From Pseudomonas sp. SLFW (GTDB lineage: Bacteria; Pseudomonadota; Gammaproteobacteria; Pseudomonadales; Pseudomonadaceae): a DNA stretch of 64,000 bases. Below are positions 1 to 8,313 of this stretch, in pieces. Numbering within the stretch: position 1 is the stretch's first letter; each line of letters opens with the position of its first letter. Under the pieces are notes generated by a model. It did no database searches and was not told the origin of the DNA. It saw nothing but the letters and a program-made list of their open reading frames with translations. The DNA is taken from positions 1 to 64,000 of the forward strand of contig NZ_JAAAKW010000018.1 in the NCBI RefSeq assembly GCF_009905615.1, read 5' to 3'. A program made the translations under genes and the position numbers.

Positions 1-498
1 GATGCGGCCTTCACCGGCGCTGCCGAACAATTGGCCATGGGCGAGGGCGGGCGGGATGCTGGCGGTGTAGTTCTCGTGGTACCAGCCGTTGCGCAGCACC
101 ACAGACGGTACGCCCGAGGCCTTGAGGGCGGTTTCGGTGTCGCGGTGTTCGCCTGCCAGACCCAGCAGCGAGGTGTCCGCGTGCAGCACGCTGGTGTAGC
201 CGAGCAATTTCACGCCCGCCCGTTTGGCGGCGTCGATCACGGCCTGATGCTGCGGCACGCGGGTGCCCACGGCGTCGGAGGAAATCAGCAGGACCTTTTC
301 AGCGCCCTTGAACGCGCTGTCCAGCGTCTCGGGTTTCGTGTAGTCGCCGTGGCGGACCTGCACGCCTTTCGCGGCGAGGTCGGCGGCTTTTTCAAGATTG
401 CGTGCGACAGCGACGATCTGCGAGGCGGGGACTGTTTTCAGCAGTTCGGCGATAACCAGATGGCCCAACTGACCCGATGCACCGGTAATGATGATCAT
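1..498 (-). CDS. NmrA/QorB-like NAD(P)-dependent quinone oxidoreductase (C-terminus cut by window edge)
   Basis: The first 166 codons of a Rossmann-fold SDR/NmrA-family protein are present. The N-terminus carries the dinucleotide-binding motif MIITGASGQLGHLV, followed by alternating strands and helices typical of the family and later by YTSVLHAD and RNGWYHENY stretches seen in QorB/YtfG proteins. Family members reduce quinones with NADPH or act as redox-sensing NAD(P)-binding proteins in the cytoplasm. The gene diverges from an HxlR regulator with an 85-bp gap that holds a palindrome, the same arrangement as qorB/qorR (ytfG/ytfH). It continues past position 1, so the C-terminal substrate domain is unseen. 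The family call is firm; the substrate is inferred. Confidence 0.85.
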   Translation of the reverse strand, partial: MIIITGASGQLGHLVIAELLKTVPASQIVAVARNLEKAADLAAKGVQVRHGDYTKPETLDSAFKGAEKVLLISSDAVGTRVPQHQAVIDAAKRAGVKLLGYTSVLHADTSLLGLAGEHRDTETALKASGVPSVVLRNGWYHENYTASIPPALAHGQLFGSAGEGRI

Positions 499-549
499 GA
501 TGTGTTCCTCAGTGACGTTGAATGTGGGCTCAGCATAAAGGGCATGCTA

Positions 550-576
550 ACCTTTCGTAAGTACGTACAAAAAGGT
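550..576. promoter_or_regulatory. Imperfect 27-bp palindrome, likely operator of the HxlR regulator
   Basis: ACCTTT and AAAGGT ends flank a central GTACGTAC core. The site lies between the divergent oxidoreductase and HxlR genes and ends 7 bp before the HxlR start codon. Position and symmetry fit an autoregulatory operator controlling both genes; binding is inferred. Confidence 0.55.
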
Positions 577-583
577 AAGTGTC

Positions 584-1006
584 ATGAACGATATTTCTGC
601 GCCGTCCAGCGAAAACATTTCCTTGCTTGAGCGCATTCGTATGGGCCAAGTGTTAGCCCGGGATTGCCCGTCCCGGGAAATTCTCAATCACGTATGCAGC
701 CGTTGGGGCGTGCTGGTATTGGTGGTGCTGCTGGACGGCATGCACCGGTTCAGTGAGCTGCGGCGCAAGATCGGCGGGGTCAGCGAGAAGATGCTCTCGC
801 AAACATTGCAAAGTCTGGAGCAGGACGGCTTCGTGGACCGCAAGGCACTGCCCGTCGTGCCGCCTCACGTTGAATACACGCTGACCCCCATGGGCAAGGA
901 AGTGGCGTTGCAGGTCGACGGCCTGACCACGTGGATCGAGCAGAACCTGCCGCGCATTCTGGAAGCGCGGGAGGCTCGCGGGGTTGAAGTGGCCGAGCCG
1001 TTATAA
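584..1006 (+). CDS. HxlR-family winged-helix transcriptional regulator (QorR-like)
   Basis: A 140-residue protein with the HxlR (MarR-like) winged-helix fold. It has the family hallmark of an early Cys (DCPSREIL, residues 27-34), then the RWGVLVLVVLLDG helix, RFSELRRKIGGVSEKMLSQTLQSLE as the recognition helix and wing, and a YTLTPMG strand. QorR-type HxlR proteins sense redox or quinone stress through that Cys and repress the divergent quinone reductase gene. AAAGGTAAG serves as ribosome-binding site 5-13 nt before the ATG and also overlaps the palindromic operator. The 3' end overlaps the convergent azoreductase gene by 6 bp. Confidence 0.88.
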   Translation: MNDISAPSSENISLLERIRMGQVLARDCPSREILNHVCSRWGVLVLVVLLDGMHRFSELRRKIGGVSEKMLSQTLQSLEQDGFVDRKALPVVPPHVEYTLTPMGKEVALQVDGLTTWIEQNLPRILEAREARGVEVAEPL

Positions 1007-1609
1007 AGTGGCGGCGAGGTCGATGGCGGCTTTGGTCGCGGTCTGGCGGGATTCGGCGTCTACGTCCGGACCCAGCAGGGTTTTCTCGATGACGATGTTG
1101 AATTGTTCGTCGATGCCGACCATTTCGCTCCAGGTGGTCATGTAGGCAATCTGGTGTTCGGCGCGGTCCAACGGCGCACCACGGGCGGCGATGACCACCA
1201 CCTTGCGACCGCCGAGCAGGCCGTTCAACCCGCGTTCATCGAAGGTGAACAGCAGGTCTTTCTGGCTGACCACGTCGATCAAATGCTTGAGGGTGTAGGG
1301 GATGCCGAAATTCCACATCGGCACGCCGAACAGAATGATGTCGGCCTTGACGAAACGCTCGGCCAGTTCACTGATACGGGCCCAGGCGGCCGCCTGTTCA
1401 GGTGTGCGTTCGACGCCTTGAATGCCCGCGTATTTGGCGTCCAGCGTTGCGCCGTCGAAGGCGGGCAGTGGTTCATTCCACACGTCCAGCGTGTCCACCG
1501 TGGCAATGGCGTGCTGCGCCTGCCAGGCATCGATGAAAGCCTTGGCGACCTCGATCGTCGCGGAGCGTTGTTTGCGGGGCGAGCTTTCAATGTAGAGCAA
1601 GTGCGGCAT
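1001..1609 (-). CDS. azoR: FMN-dependent NADH-azoreductase (AzoR/AcpD family)
   Basis: A 202-residue flavodoxin-fold protein. It starts with the LLYIESSPRK phosphate-binding loop for FMN, carries the family signature PMWNFGIPYTLKHLIDVV (about residues 96-113) and has the KVVVIAARGA strand near residue 136. Length and motifs match AzoR, a homodimeric cytosolic enzyme that reduces azo bonds and quinones with NAD(P)H. Its promoter must lie in the 188-bp gap before the cytochrome c gene. Its neighbour, a QorB/QorR pair, is also linked to quinone or electrophile detoxification. Confidence 0.9.
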   Translation of the reverse strand: MPHLLYIESSPRKQRSATIEVAKAFIDAWQAQHAIATVDTLDVWNEPLPAFDGATLDAKYAGIQGVERTPEQAAAWARISELAERFVKADIILFGVPMWNFGIPYTLKHLIDVVSQKDLLFTFDERGLNGLLGGRKVVVIAARGAPLDRAEHQIAYMTTWSEMVGIDEQFNIVIEKTLLGPDVDAESRQTATKAAIDLAATL

Positions 1610-1734
1610 GGTCGTGGCCTCTGCGTGATGGGAGCGTGAGCATCAGTGATAGCAGAAGACCGTGGGCAGGGTGAGTTGGTTTTTGCTGAAGGCAAAAATG
1701 CGCCACTCGCCCGCATCGGCAGAAACTGGAATCC

Positions 1735-1774
1735 AAAAAAAAGCCTGACCCCATCACTGAGGTCGGGCATTTTT
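1735..1774 (-). terminator. Rho-independent terminator after the gluconate dehydrogenase operon
   Basis: An 8-bp stem (GCCTGACC / GGTCGGGC, one mismatch) has a run of eight A upstream on the + strand, which is the U-tract for minus-strand transcripts. TTTTT on the other side may let it work in both directions. It sits 24 bp beyond the cytochrome c stop codon. Confidence 0.75.
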
Positions 1775-1797
1775 CGTTTGCTGCACAGCGTCGACAC

Positions 1798-3024
1798 TTA
1801 CTTCGGCGTTAACGCCTCACGCACGTCTTTCACCTCGGCACTGGACACAGATGGCGCGGCGTTGCCCCAGGTGTTGCGCACGTAGGTCAGGACGTCGGCG
1901 ACGTTGTCGTCCGACAGGTTCCAGCCGAACGCGGGCATCGCCGGCGCGGTGGGTGCCGCGTCGGTGGCGCCCGCACGACTGCCTGCCAGCACCACGCGGA
2001 TCAGCGACGAAGGGTCGTTGCTGTTGATCAGCGGGGCCATGGCCAGTTTCGGGAACAGGTGAGCAGCGCCTTCACCGTTCGGCGTGTGGCACGCCGAGCA
2101 GCGGTCAGCGTAGATCGCCTTGCCCGCGACCATTGAGGCGTCGGTGGCCGCAACCGGCTTCGGCGCATCCACCGGCTTGGCGCCGTCTTTCAGGTAGACG
2201 GCAACGGCCATCAGGTCCTGATCATTCCAGTGCTGCGACGAGTGCTCCACCTCTTCAGCCATCGGGCCGGAAGCGATGTCGAAGCGGTTGGCGCCGGTTT
2301 TCAGGTACTGAACGATGTCGTTTTCATTCCAGGCCTGCAGACCGTCGTGGCCGCTGGACGTGATGTTCGGCGCCACCCAGTTCTGCAGGTTGGCGCCCGT
2401 CAGGAACTGATCGCCCTTGTCACCGCCGGTGATGTTCTTCGGCGTGTGGCACGTGCCGCAGTGGCCCAGGCCTTCGACCAGATACGCACCGCGGTTCCAT
2501 TGCTCGGACTTCTGCGGATCGGCCTTGAATTCGCCTTCCTTGAAGTTGAGCAGGTTCCAACCGATCAGGCTGGTGCGCACGTTGAACGGGAAGGGCAGCT
2601 GGTTGGTTTCGACCTTGTTGTCCGACGCATCGACGGTTTTCAGGTAGGCGAAAATGGCCAGGTTGTCTTCACGCTTGACCTTGGTGTAGGCCGTGAACGG
2701 CATCGCGCCGTACAGGCGTTTGCCATCCAGACCGTGGCCCTTGGACATGGCGTTCTGGAAGTCTTCGAAGCTCCAGCGGCCGATGCCGGTGACCGGGTCC
2801 GGCGTGATGTTGGCGCCTGCCAGCTTGCCGAACGGGGTGTCGAGAATCACACCGCCGGAAAACAGCGGTTTGCCCGGCAGGGTGTGGCACGCCGTACAGT
2901 CGCCGACGGTGGTCAGGTAGCGGCCTTTTTGCACGAGATTGTAGGAATCCGCGCCGGTTTCGGCGTGAGCCAGGGAAACGCACAGTGCGATCAAGCCCGC
3001 ACAGGCAGTCAGAAGCGTCTTCAT
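1798..3024 (-). CDS. Gluconate 2-dehydrogenase, triheme cytochrome c subunit
   Basis: A 408-residue protein with an N-terminal signal peptide (MKTLLTACAGLIALCVSLAHA) and three CxxCH heme c sites: CTACH about residue 43, CGTCH about 190, and CSACH about 310. This is the architecture of the membrane-bound triheme cytochrome subunit of alcohol, gluconate and sorbitol dehydrogenases. It passes electrons from the flavoprotein to ubiquinone on the periplasmic face of the inner membrane. It overlaps the upstream GMC subunit stop codon by 4 bp (ATGA), so the two are translationally coupled, and it is last in the operon before a terminator. Confidence 0.93.
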   Translation of the reverse strand: MKTLLTACAGLIALCVSLAHAETGADSYNLVQKGRYLTTVGDCTACHTLPGKPLFSGGVILDTPFGKLAGANITPDPVTGIGRWSFEDFQNAMSKGHGLDGKRLYGAMPFTAYTKVKREDNLAIFAYLKTVDASDNKVETNQLPFPFNVRTSLIGWNLLNFKEGEFKADPQKSEQWNRGAYLVEGLGHCGTCHTPKNITGGDKGDQFLTGANLQNWVAPNITSSGHDGLQAWNENDIVQYLKTGANRFDIASGPMAEEVEHSSQHWNDQDLMAVAVYLKDGAKPVDAPKPVAATDASMVAGKAIYADRCSACHTPNGEGAAHLFPKLAMAPLINSNDPSSLIRVVLAGSRAGATDAAPTAPAMPAFGWNLSDDNVADVLTYVRNTWGNAAPSVSSAEVKDVREALTPK

Positions 3025-4784
3025 ACGCTGATCATCTCCCCTGGACGCTTGAGGTAGCGGGTGCGAATGGCATCCGCGGCTTTGAAGGCCAACGCGGCCA
3101 CGGTGCCGGTCGGGTTGTAGCCAGGGTTTTGCGGGAAGGCCGACGAACCGACCACGAACAGGTTCGGCACGCCCCAGACTTGCAGGTATTTGTTGACCGA
3201 ACTGTTCTTCGGATCGGCGCCCATGATGAAGCCGCCGACGATGTGCGACGACTGATAGGGCGAGCTGTTCCAGTGGCCGGTCTGTGCGCTGGGCACCATT
3301 TGACGCGGGTTCATGCTCTTGGCGATTTCCCCGACCTTGCCCGTGACGTAGGCCGCCATCTTGCGGTCGTTCTCCGGGAAGTCGAAAGTGATGCGCAGCA
3401 GCGGACGGCCCAGCGGGTCTTTGTAAGTCGGATCGAGGGACAGGTAGTTGGTGCGGGTCGCGTAACTGCTCGCTTCACAGCCGATGGACATGTTGGCGGC
3501 GTAGTTCTTGACCGTGGCTTTCTTCCATTCCGAACCCCACGCCGGAGTGCCGGGCGGGAGAGGGCGCGAGTCGATGGGCGCTGCGCCAATCGGGGTAACC
3601 CGGGTGCTGCCGCCGCCGACGAACCCCAGACCCGAGTGGTCGAAGTTGTCGTTGTTGAACTCGTCGATGCCCATGCCGATGGCGCCGCCGCCGATGAACG
3701 GGTTGAAGTTCTTGTCATCGAAGAACATCCGCACGCTGTTGGCGGTCTGGTAGGCGTAATTGCGGCCCGTGGTGCCGGTGTTGGTGACCGGGTCGTACGG
3801 TTGACCGACGCCGGACAGCAGCATCAGGCGCACGTTTTCGAAGATGAACGCGCTGATCACCACCAGTTCCGCGGGCTGTTCCCATTCGTCACCGTTGGCG
3901 TCCATGTAGACGATGCCGGTTGCGCGTTTGCCGCTGCTGTCCATGGTCACGCGCAGGACTTCGCAGTTGGTCATGGCCGTGAAATTCGGCTTGCGGATCA
4001 GCACCGGCAGAACGGTGGTGATGGCGCTGGCCTTGGAGTAGTTGGCGCAGCCGTAGTTGGTGCAGAACCCGCAATAGGTGCACGGGCCCATCGCCACGCC
4101 GAGGGAGTTGACGTAAGGCTTCGACACCAGCGCCGAAGGCACCGGGAAGGGTTTGTAACCGAGGTTTTTCGCGGCTTCGGCAAACAGCGTCGGCGCGTAG
4201 GTCTGCTCGGTCGGCGGGTTCGGGTATTCCTCGGAACGCGCGCCTTCGAAGGTGTTGCCGCCTTCCTGGATCACGCCCTTGATGTTGCCGGCCTTGCCCG
4301 AAACGCCCGCGAGGCGATCGAACTTGGTGTAGAACGGCTCCATTTCGTCCCAGTCGGTGCCCCAGTCTTGCAGGGTCAGCTCCGGCGACAGCTCTTTGCC
4401 GTAACGCTCGGTCAGGTAGCTGTGCAGACGGAACTCATGGGGCTGGAAGCGAAAGGTGATGCCCGCCCAGTGGTTGCCTGCGCCGCCCGTGCCGTTACCG
4501 GGGTGGAACGACCCCCAACTGCGCATTGGCAGCGCGGTTTCAGTGACGTTGTTGCGAATCGTCGTGGTGTTCTGGCGCGTGCGCAGCATCAGGTCCTGAC
4601 GACGGTTGTAACGCAGTTCGTCAGCGGCGGACGCGATGTTGAAGTCGGCGGCGGTGTCGCGCCACGGGCCACGTTCGAAACCGATGATGTTCAGCCCCTC
4701 ATCCGCCAGTTCGTTGGCGATGATGGACCCGGCCCAGCCGAGTCCGACAACCACGACGTCCGTGGAAGGTAGTTTTTTGGCCAT
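3021..4784 (-). CDS. Gluconate 2-dehydrogenase flavoprotein (GMC family) large subunit
   Basis: A 587-residue GMC oxidoreductase. The ADP-binding motif VVVGLGWAGSIIANELA lies at residues 11-27, and the C-terminus has the SSHIVGG segment that carries the catalytic His plus the NPTGTVAALAFKAADAI FAD-binding end. Cysteines at 235, 238, 241 and 246 (Cx2Cx2Cx4C) resemble the 3Fe-4S cluster site described in FAD-dependent glucose dehydrogenases of this family. There is no signal peptide; export is expected by hitchhiking on the Tat-exported small subunit encoded just upstream. With that subunit and the triheme cytochrome it oxidises D-gluconate to 2-keto-D-gluconate. The gluconate assignment rests on family and subunit composition. 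Confidence 0.92.
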   Translation of the reverse strand: MAKKLPSTDVVVVGLGWAGSIIANELADEGLNIIGFERGPWRDTAADFNIASAADELRYNRRQDLMLRTRQNTTTIRNNVTETALPMRSWGSFHPGNGTGGAGNHWAGITFRFQPHEFRLHSYLTERYGKELSPELTLQDWGTDWDEMEPFYTKFDRLAGVSGKAGNIKGVIQEGGNTFEGARSEEYPNPPTEQTYAPTLFAEAAKNLGYKPFPVPSALVSKPYVNSLGVAMGPCTYCGFCTNYGCANYSKASAITTVLPVLIRKPNFTAMTNCEVLRVTMDSSGKRATGIVYMDANGDEWEQPAELVVISAFIFENVRLMLLSGVGQPYDPVTNTGTTGRNYAYQTANSVRMFFDDKNFNPFIGGGAIGMGIDEFNNDNFDHSGLGFVGGGSTRVTPIGAAPIDSRPLPPGTPAWGSEWKKATVKNYAANMSIGCEASSYATRTNYLSLDPTYKDPLGRPLLRITFDFPENDRKMAAYVTGKVGEIAKSMNPRQMVPSAQTGHWNSSPYQSSHIVGGFIMGADPKNSSVNKYLQVWGVPNLFVVGSSAFPQNPGYNPTGTVAALAFKAADAIRTRYLKRPGEMISV

Positions 4785-4790
4785 GTCGAA

Positions 4791-5537
4791 TTAACCCTTC
4801 TTGGTCCAGGCGGTGCTACCGGAAATGGAAAGCGGCACCAGGTTCAGCTTCTGATTGTGCTGAGCGATGTAGGGGCGGTAGTCGTACCGCGCGCCGGGGA
4901 AACCGATCATTTTCCAGGAGACCATGTCGCGGTTGCCGCCGTAGACCGGGTCGGCGAAGAAGCCTTCCATGGTGTTGCCCAGCACTTGCTGGAAGAACAG
5001 CTTGGCGTCGATGCCGTCGAGGACGACCTCACCCTTTTCCAGGCCTGTCAGCACTTTGTCCTGCACCTCGGGGGCGAGGGCGGCGAAGCTTTTCTGGAAC
5101 TGTTTCTGGCAATAACCTTCAAGGCCAGCCAGGCCCAGACGGTAGCGGTCGCGGGGTACGAGTTCGGACTGGTCACCCTGCATCGGGGTGCCTTTCTCGA
5201 ACGGGCCTTGCATGTACAGACGGCTGAAGGTGCCGTATTCACCGGCGAGCTGGCGGTCGATGAACACCGCGCAACCGGCGTCCTTGCCACTCACGCTCAA
5301 CTCGTCCGCCGGGATCAGGCGCGCCACGATGGCTTCCACCGCGCTGGCTTCGGCGGAGCTGAAGAACTGCCAGCCAGGGGTGTCGTAATGCATCGGACCG
5401 TTGTGGTCGAAGGGGACCCACTCCGGCACACCGACAACGGTGGCCGCCTTGGCCGTGGCAGCAGCGCCCACGGCCAGCGTCGTTGCCGAGGACTTCAGCA
5501 ACTGGCGGCGGGTGATGCCCTTGGGTTTTTCTGTCAT
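4791..5537 (-). CDS. Gluconate 2-dehydrogenase subunit 3 (gamma), Tat-exported
   Basis: A 248-residue protein of the gluconate 2-dehydrogenase subunit 3 family. The start MTEKPKGITRRQLLKSSATT has a twin-arginine signal (TRRQLLK) followed by a hydrophobic, Ala-rich stretch. This start is preferred over one 7 codons upstream because AGGAG sits 7 nt before it. The mature part has the family features GWQFFSSAEASAVEAIVARLIP and DPVYGGNRD. The subunit helps fold and export the flavoprotein through the Tat system. It is the first gene of the three-gene operon, 6 bp from the large subunit gene. Confidence 0.92.
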   Translation of the reverse strand: MTEKPKGITRRQLLKSSATTLAVGAAATAKAATVVGVPEWVPFDHNGPMHYDTPGWQFFSSAEASAVEAIVARLIPADELSVSGKDAGCAVFIDRQLAGEYGTFSRLYMQGPFEKGTPMQGDQSELVPRDRYRLGLAGLEGYCQKQFQKSFAALAPEVQDKVLTGLEKGEVVLDGIDAKLFFQQVLGNTMEGFFADPVYGGNRDMVSWKMIGFPGARYDYRPYIAQHNQKLNLVPLSISGSTAWTKKG

Positions 5538-6228
5538 GCAAGGCTCCTGAGAACGCACCTTCGCGGGCCATCGCGAGGAGGGTCCGGTCGGGGGGCGTCG
5601 TACGTATTCACGGTTGGGTTCGGCGAGTTGTTTTAGTGCCGAGGATCAATGCTTCGGTGGGTGTGACATTGGGTCTCTGGCAGCCCGGCGGGCGAAAGGC
5701 GCACGCTGAGCGGGGAATCGCCATGACCGCCGGTCATCTTTTCCACGCGAAGCGCAATCATAGATGTGTTACCGGCTGTTGCATCCTGTGAATTCTGCAA
5801 ATGACTGTTGCTGATATTGCAACAGTAAGTTTTTTGTCTTGGTGTGCGGCGTTTCCCCGCGAACCACCGCACGAATGTTCAAGAACGCTGTAACCGTTGT
5901 GCTAGGAGGGTTTCGTCTCCCCACCCTCAATACGCAAAAAAAGCCGCGAATTCTGATCCGTTTTATATCGGAGTGGCTGATCCGGGAGTGGGTCGAGCAT
6001 TGATGAGCATTGCGTAACAAAATTATTCTTTTTTAACACCTCGCCATGCGAAAACGGCCTGACACCTCACCGATGCTCCTCCGCGCTTTCTGCGAAGATG
6101 ACAGGATTTTCATGAAGAACGGCCCATGACGCCGGACGCTTCTTGGTATCGTGCACGCCATTTGCGTCCAGCGAACCGCCAATGGACGCTGTGTTTACCG
6201 TTCATCTTTTCACCGAGTAGCTGTAGAA
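5538..6228. other. 691-bp divergent intergenic region between gluconate dehydrogenase and PBP2
   Basis: No convincing gene is present; short open frames here lack ribosome sites and family features. The region must hold the promoters of both the dehydrogenase operon and the PBP2 gene. Apart from the inverted repeat at 5804-5826 and an AT-rich stretch near 6010-6040, nothing else stands out. Confidence 0.6.
5804..5826. promoter_or_regulatory. Perfect 8-bp inverted repeat, candidate operator
   Basis: ACTGTTGC and GCAACAGT flank a 7-bp spacer. A further half-site CTGTTGC lies about 25 bp away at 5776-5782. The site is about 270 bp upstream of the dehydrogenase start codon and about 400 bp from the PBP2 start. 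It does not match the PtxS palindrome or the HexR consensus as I know them, so the regulator is unknown. Confidence 0.4.
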
Positions 6229-8163
6229 ATGCCCGATCCAATCCCCTTGAAGGACCATGAAAAGGAGACCCGGCTGGTCAACAAGCGGTTGATCGCCTGC
6301 GCGCTTTTCGTCGTCATCCTCAGCGTTGCCCTGGTTTGCCGGATGTACTTCCTGCAAGTCACCCAGTTCGCTTATCACTCGACGATTTCCGAAAACAACC
6401 GCGTTCACGTATTGCCAATCCCGCCGGAACGCGGGCTGATCTACGACCGAAATGGGGTGATCCTCGCCGATAACCGGCCCAGCTTTAACCTGACCATGAC
6501 CCGCGAGCGGGCGGGGGATTGGCATGCGGTCATCGACGAATTGATGCAGATCCTCAACCTGCCCGACGAAGACCGGATCATTTTCGACAAGGCGATGAAA
6601 AACTCGCCCCATCGCTTCGTGCCGGTCACCCTGCTCTATGAGCTGACCGAAGAGCAGATCGCCCTGCTGGCGGTGAACCAGTTCCGTCTGCCGGGGCTGG
6701 ACGTCGAGGCGCAGTTCGTTCGTCATTACCCGTTGGCCGAACATTTCGCCCATTCCATCGGCTACGTCGGTCGTATCAACGAAAAAGAAGCAACGCAGCT
6801 GGACCAGGTCGAGTACCGGGGCACCCAGTCCATCGGCAAGACCGGCGTCGAGCGCTTCTATGAAAACGAGCTGCACGGTCACGTCGGCTACGAAGAAGTG
6901 GAAACCAACGCTCAGGGCCGCGTGTTGCGGGTGCTCAACCACCACGACCCGGTCGCGGGGAAAAGCATCACCCTGAGCCTGGACATCAAGCTGCAAGAAG
7001 CCGCCGAAGAAGCGCTGGGGGATCGTCGCGGTTCCGTCGTGGCCATCGACCCGGCGACCGGCGAGGTGCTGGCGATGGTCAGCAAGCCGAGTTTCGACCC
7101 GAACCTGTTCGTCACCGGCATCAGCTTCAAGGAATATTCGGCGCTGCGTGATTCGGTGGACCGGCCGCTGTTCAACCGCGTGCTGCGCGGCCTGTACGCA
7201 CCGGGTTCGACCATCAAGCCTGAGGTGGCGATTGCCGGGCTCGACAGCGGCATCATCACGCCGTCCACCCGCGTGTTCGATCCGGGCTATTTCCAGCTGC
7301 CGGACTTCGACCACAAATACCGCAACTGGAACCACAGCGGCGACGGCTGGGTGGATTTGTACGCAGCGATCATGCGTTCCAACGACACCTATTTCTATGA
7401 CTTGGCCCACAAGCTGGGGATCGACCGAATGCACGATTATCTGACGATGTTTGGCATCGGTCAGAAGGTCTCGCTGGACATGTTCGAAGAGTCGGCGGGC
7501 CTCATGCCGTCCAAGGAATGGAAGCGCATCACCCGTCGTCAGGCGTGGTTCCCTGGCGAGACCGTGATCCTCGGCATCGGCCAGGGCTACATGCAGGTCA
7601 CACCGTTGCAACTGGCCCAGGCCACGACGCTGATCGCCAACAAAGGCGTGTGGAACCGTCCGCATCTGGCCAAGGAAATCGGCGGCGTGCCACCGGTGGA
7701 CGAGCACCCGATGCCGAACATCGTGCTGCGCGATGCCCGCGAGTGGGATCAGGTCAACAACGGCATGCAGGCGGTGATGCACGACCCAAGGGGCATCGCC
7801 CGTGCGGCGGCCCAAGGCGCGCAATACCGGATCGCCGGGAAAAGCGGCACGGCGCAGGTGGTGGCGATCAAACAGGGCGAACGCTACAACCGCGACAAGA
7901 CGCTGGAACGCCATCGCGACAACGCCTTGTTCGTCGGCTTTGCGCCCGCCGCCAACCCGAAAATCGCGGTGGCGGTGATGATCGAAAACGGCGAAGCGGG
8001 TGGACGAGTAGCAGGCCCGGTGGTGCGGCAGATTCTTGATGCGTGGCTGCTGGATTCGGACGGCCACCTGAAACAGCAATACGCCACGCCCGCGACGCCG
8101 CCGGTCAACCCGAAACAGCAAATCGCTGCGCCGAGCAAGGCGGTGGTGCAGCCGCCGGTGTGA
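6229..8163 (+). CDS. mrdA: Penicillin-binding protein 2 (class B PBP, peptidoglycan transpeptidase)
   Basis: A 644-residue PBP2. One transmembrane helix (about residues 20-42) is followed by the PBP dimer domain with RGLIYDRNG, then the transpeptidase domain. The active-site motifs are SxxK (S327-T-I-K330), SND (384-386) and KSGT (538-541). The enzyme cross-links lateral-wall peptidoglycan in the periplasm with RodA and the MreBCD elongasome. The ATG at 6229 is chosen because homologous sequence begins there. It stands alone, without rodA, mltB or rlpA, so it may be a second PBP2 copy rather than the housekeeping mrdA. The C-terminus ends in a Pro/Ala/Gln-rich tail. Confidence 0.9.
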   Translation: MPDPIPLKDHEKETRLVNKRLIACALFVVILSVALVCRMYFLQVTQFAYHSTISENNRVHVLPIPPERGLIYDRNGVILADNRPSFNLTMTRERAGDWHAVIDELMQILNLPDEDRIIFDKAMKNSPHRFVPVTLLYELTEEQIALLAVNQFRLPGLDVEAQFVRHYPLAEHFAHSIGYVGRINEKEATQLDQVEYRGTQSIGKTGVERFYENELHGHVGYEEVETNAQGRVLRVLNHHDPVAGKSITLSLDIKLQEAAEEALGDRRGSVVAIDPATGEVLAMVSKPSFDPNLFVTGISFKEYSALRDSVDRPLFNRVLRGLYAPGSTIKPEVAIAGLDSGIITPSTRVFDPGYFQLPDFDHKYRNWNHSGDGWVDLYAAIMRSNDTYFYDLAHKLGIDRMHDYLTMFGIGQKVSLDMFEESAGLMPSKEWKRITRRQAWFPGETVILGIGQGYMQVTPLQLAQATTLIANKGVWNRPHLAKEIGGVPPVDEHPMPNIVLRDAREWDQVNNGMQAVMHDPRGIARAAAQGAQYRIAGKSGTAQVVAIKQGERYNRDKTLERHRDNALFVGFAPAANPKIAVAVMIENGEAGGRVAGPVVRQILDAWLLDSDGHLKQQYATPATPPVNPKQQIAAPSKAVVQPPV

Positions 8164-8313
8164 CGCAGGGTTGTTGGACTTCCTCTGTAGCAGTTGGCCG
8201 TTCGTTCCCCATTCCCACTGAACTGTGACCCACCCTGCGGGTCGATTTGAAACGATGCGCGACGCAGCCTTTTGCGTTGCGCCGACTTTTCGACTCGACA
8301 AGGAACCCGCCCC

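Noticed and set aside
2985..4772. A 595-codon plus-strand frame
   Set aside because: Antisense to the GMC flavoprotein and cytochrome c; composition rich in Arg, Val, Gly and His typical of a shadow frame.
5633..6020. Two minus-strand frames of about 80 codons in the dehydrogenase/PBP2 gap
   Set aside because: No ribosome site, no recognisable features, and they run across the inverted repeat.
8225..8300. GCGACGCA / TGCGTTGC inverted repeat before poxB
   Set aside because: One mismatch, no U-tract and GC-rich surroundings; not distinguishable from chance.
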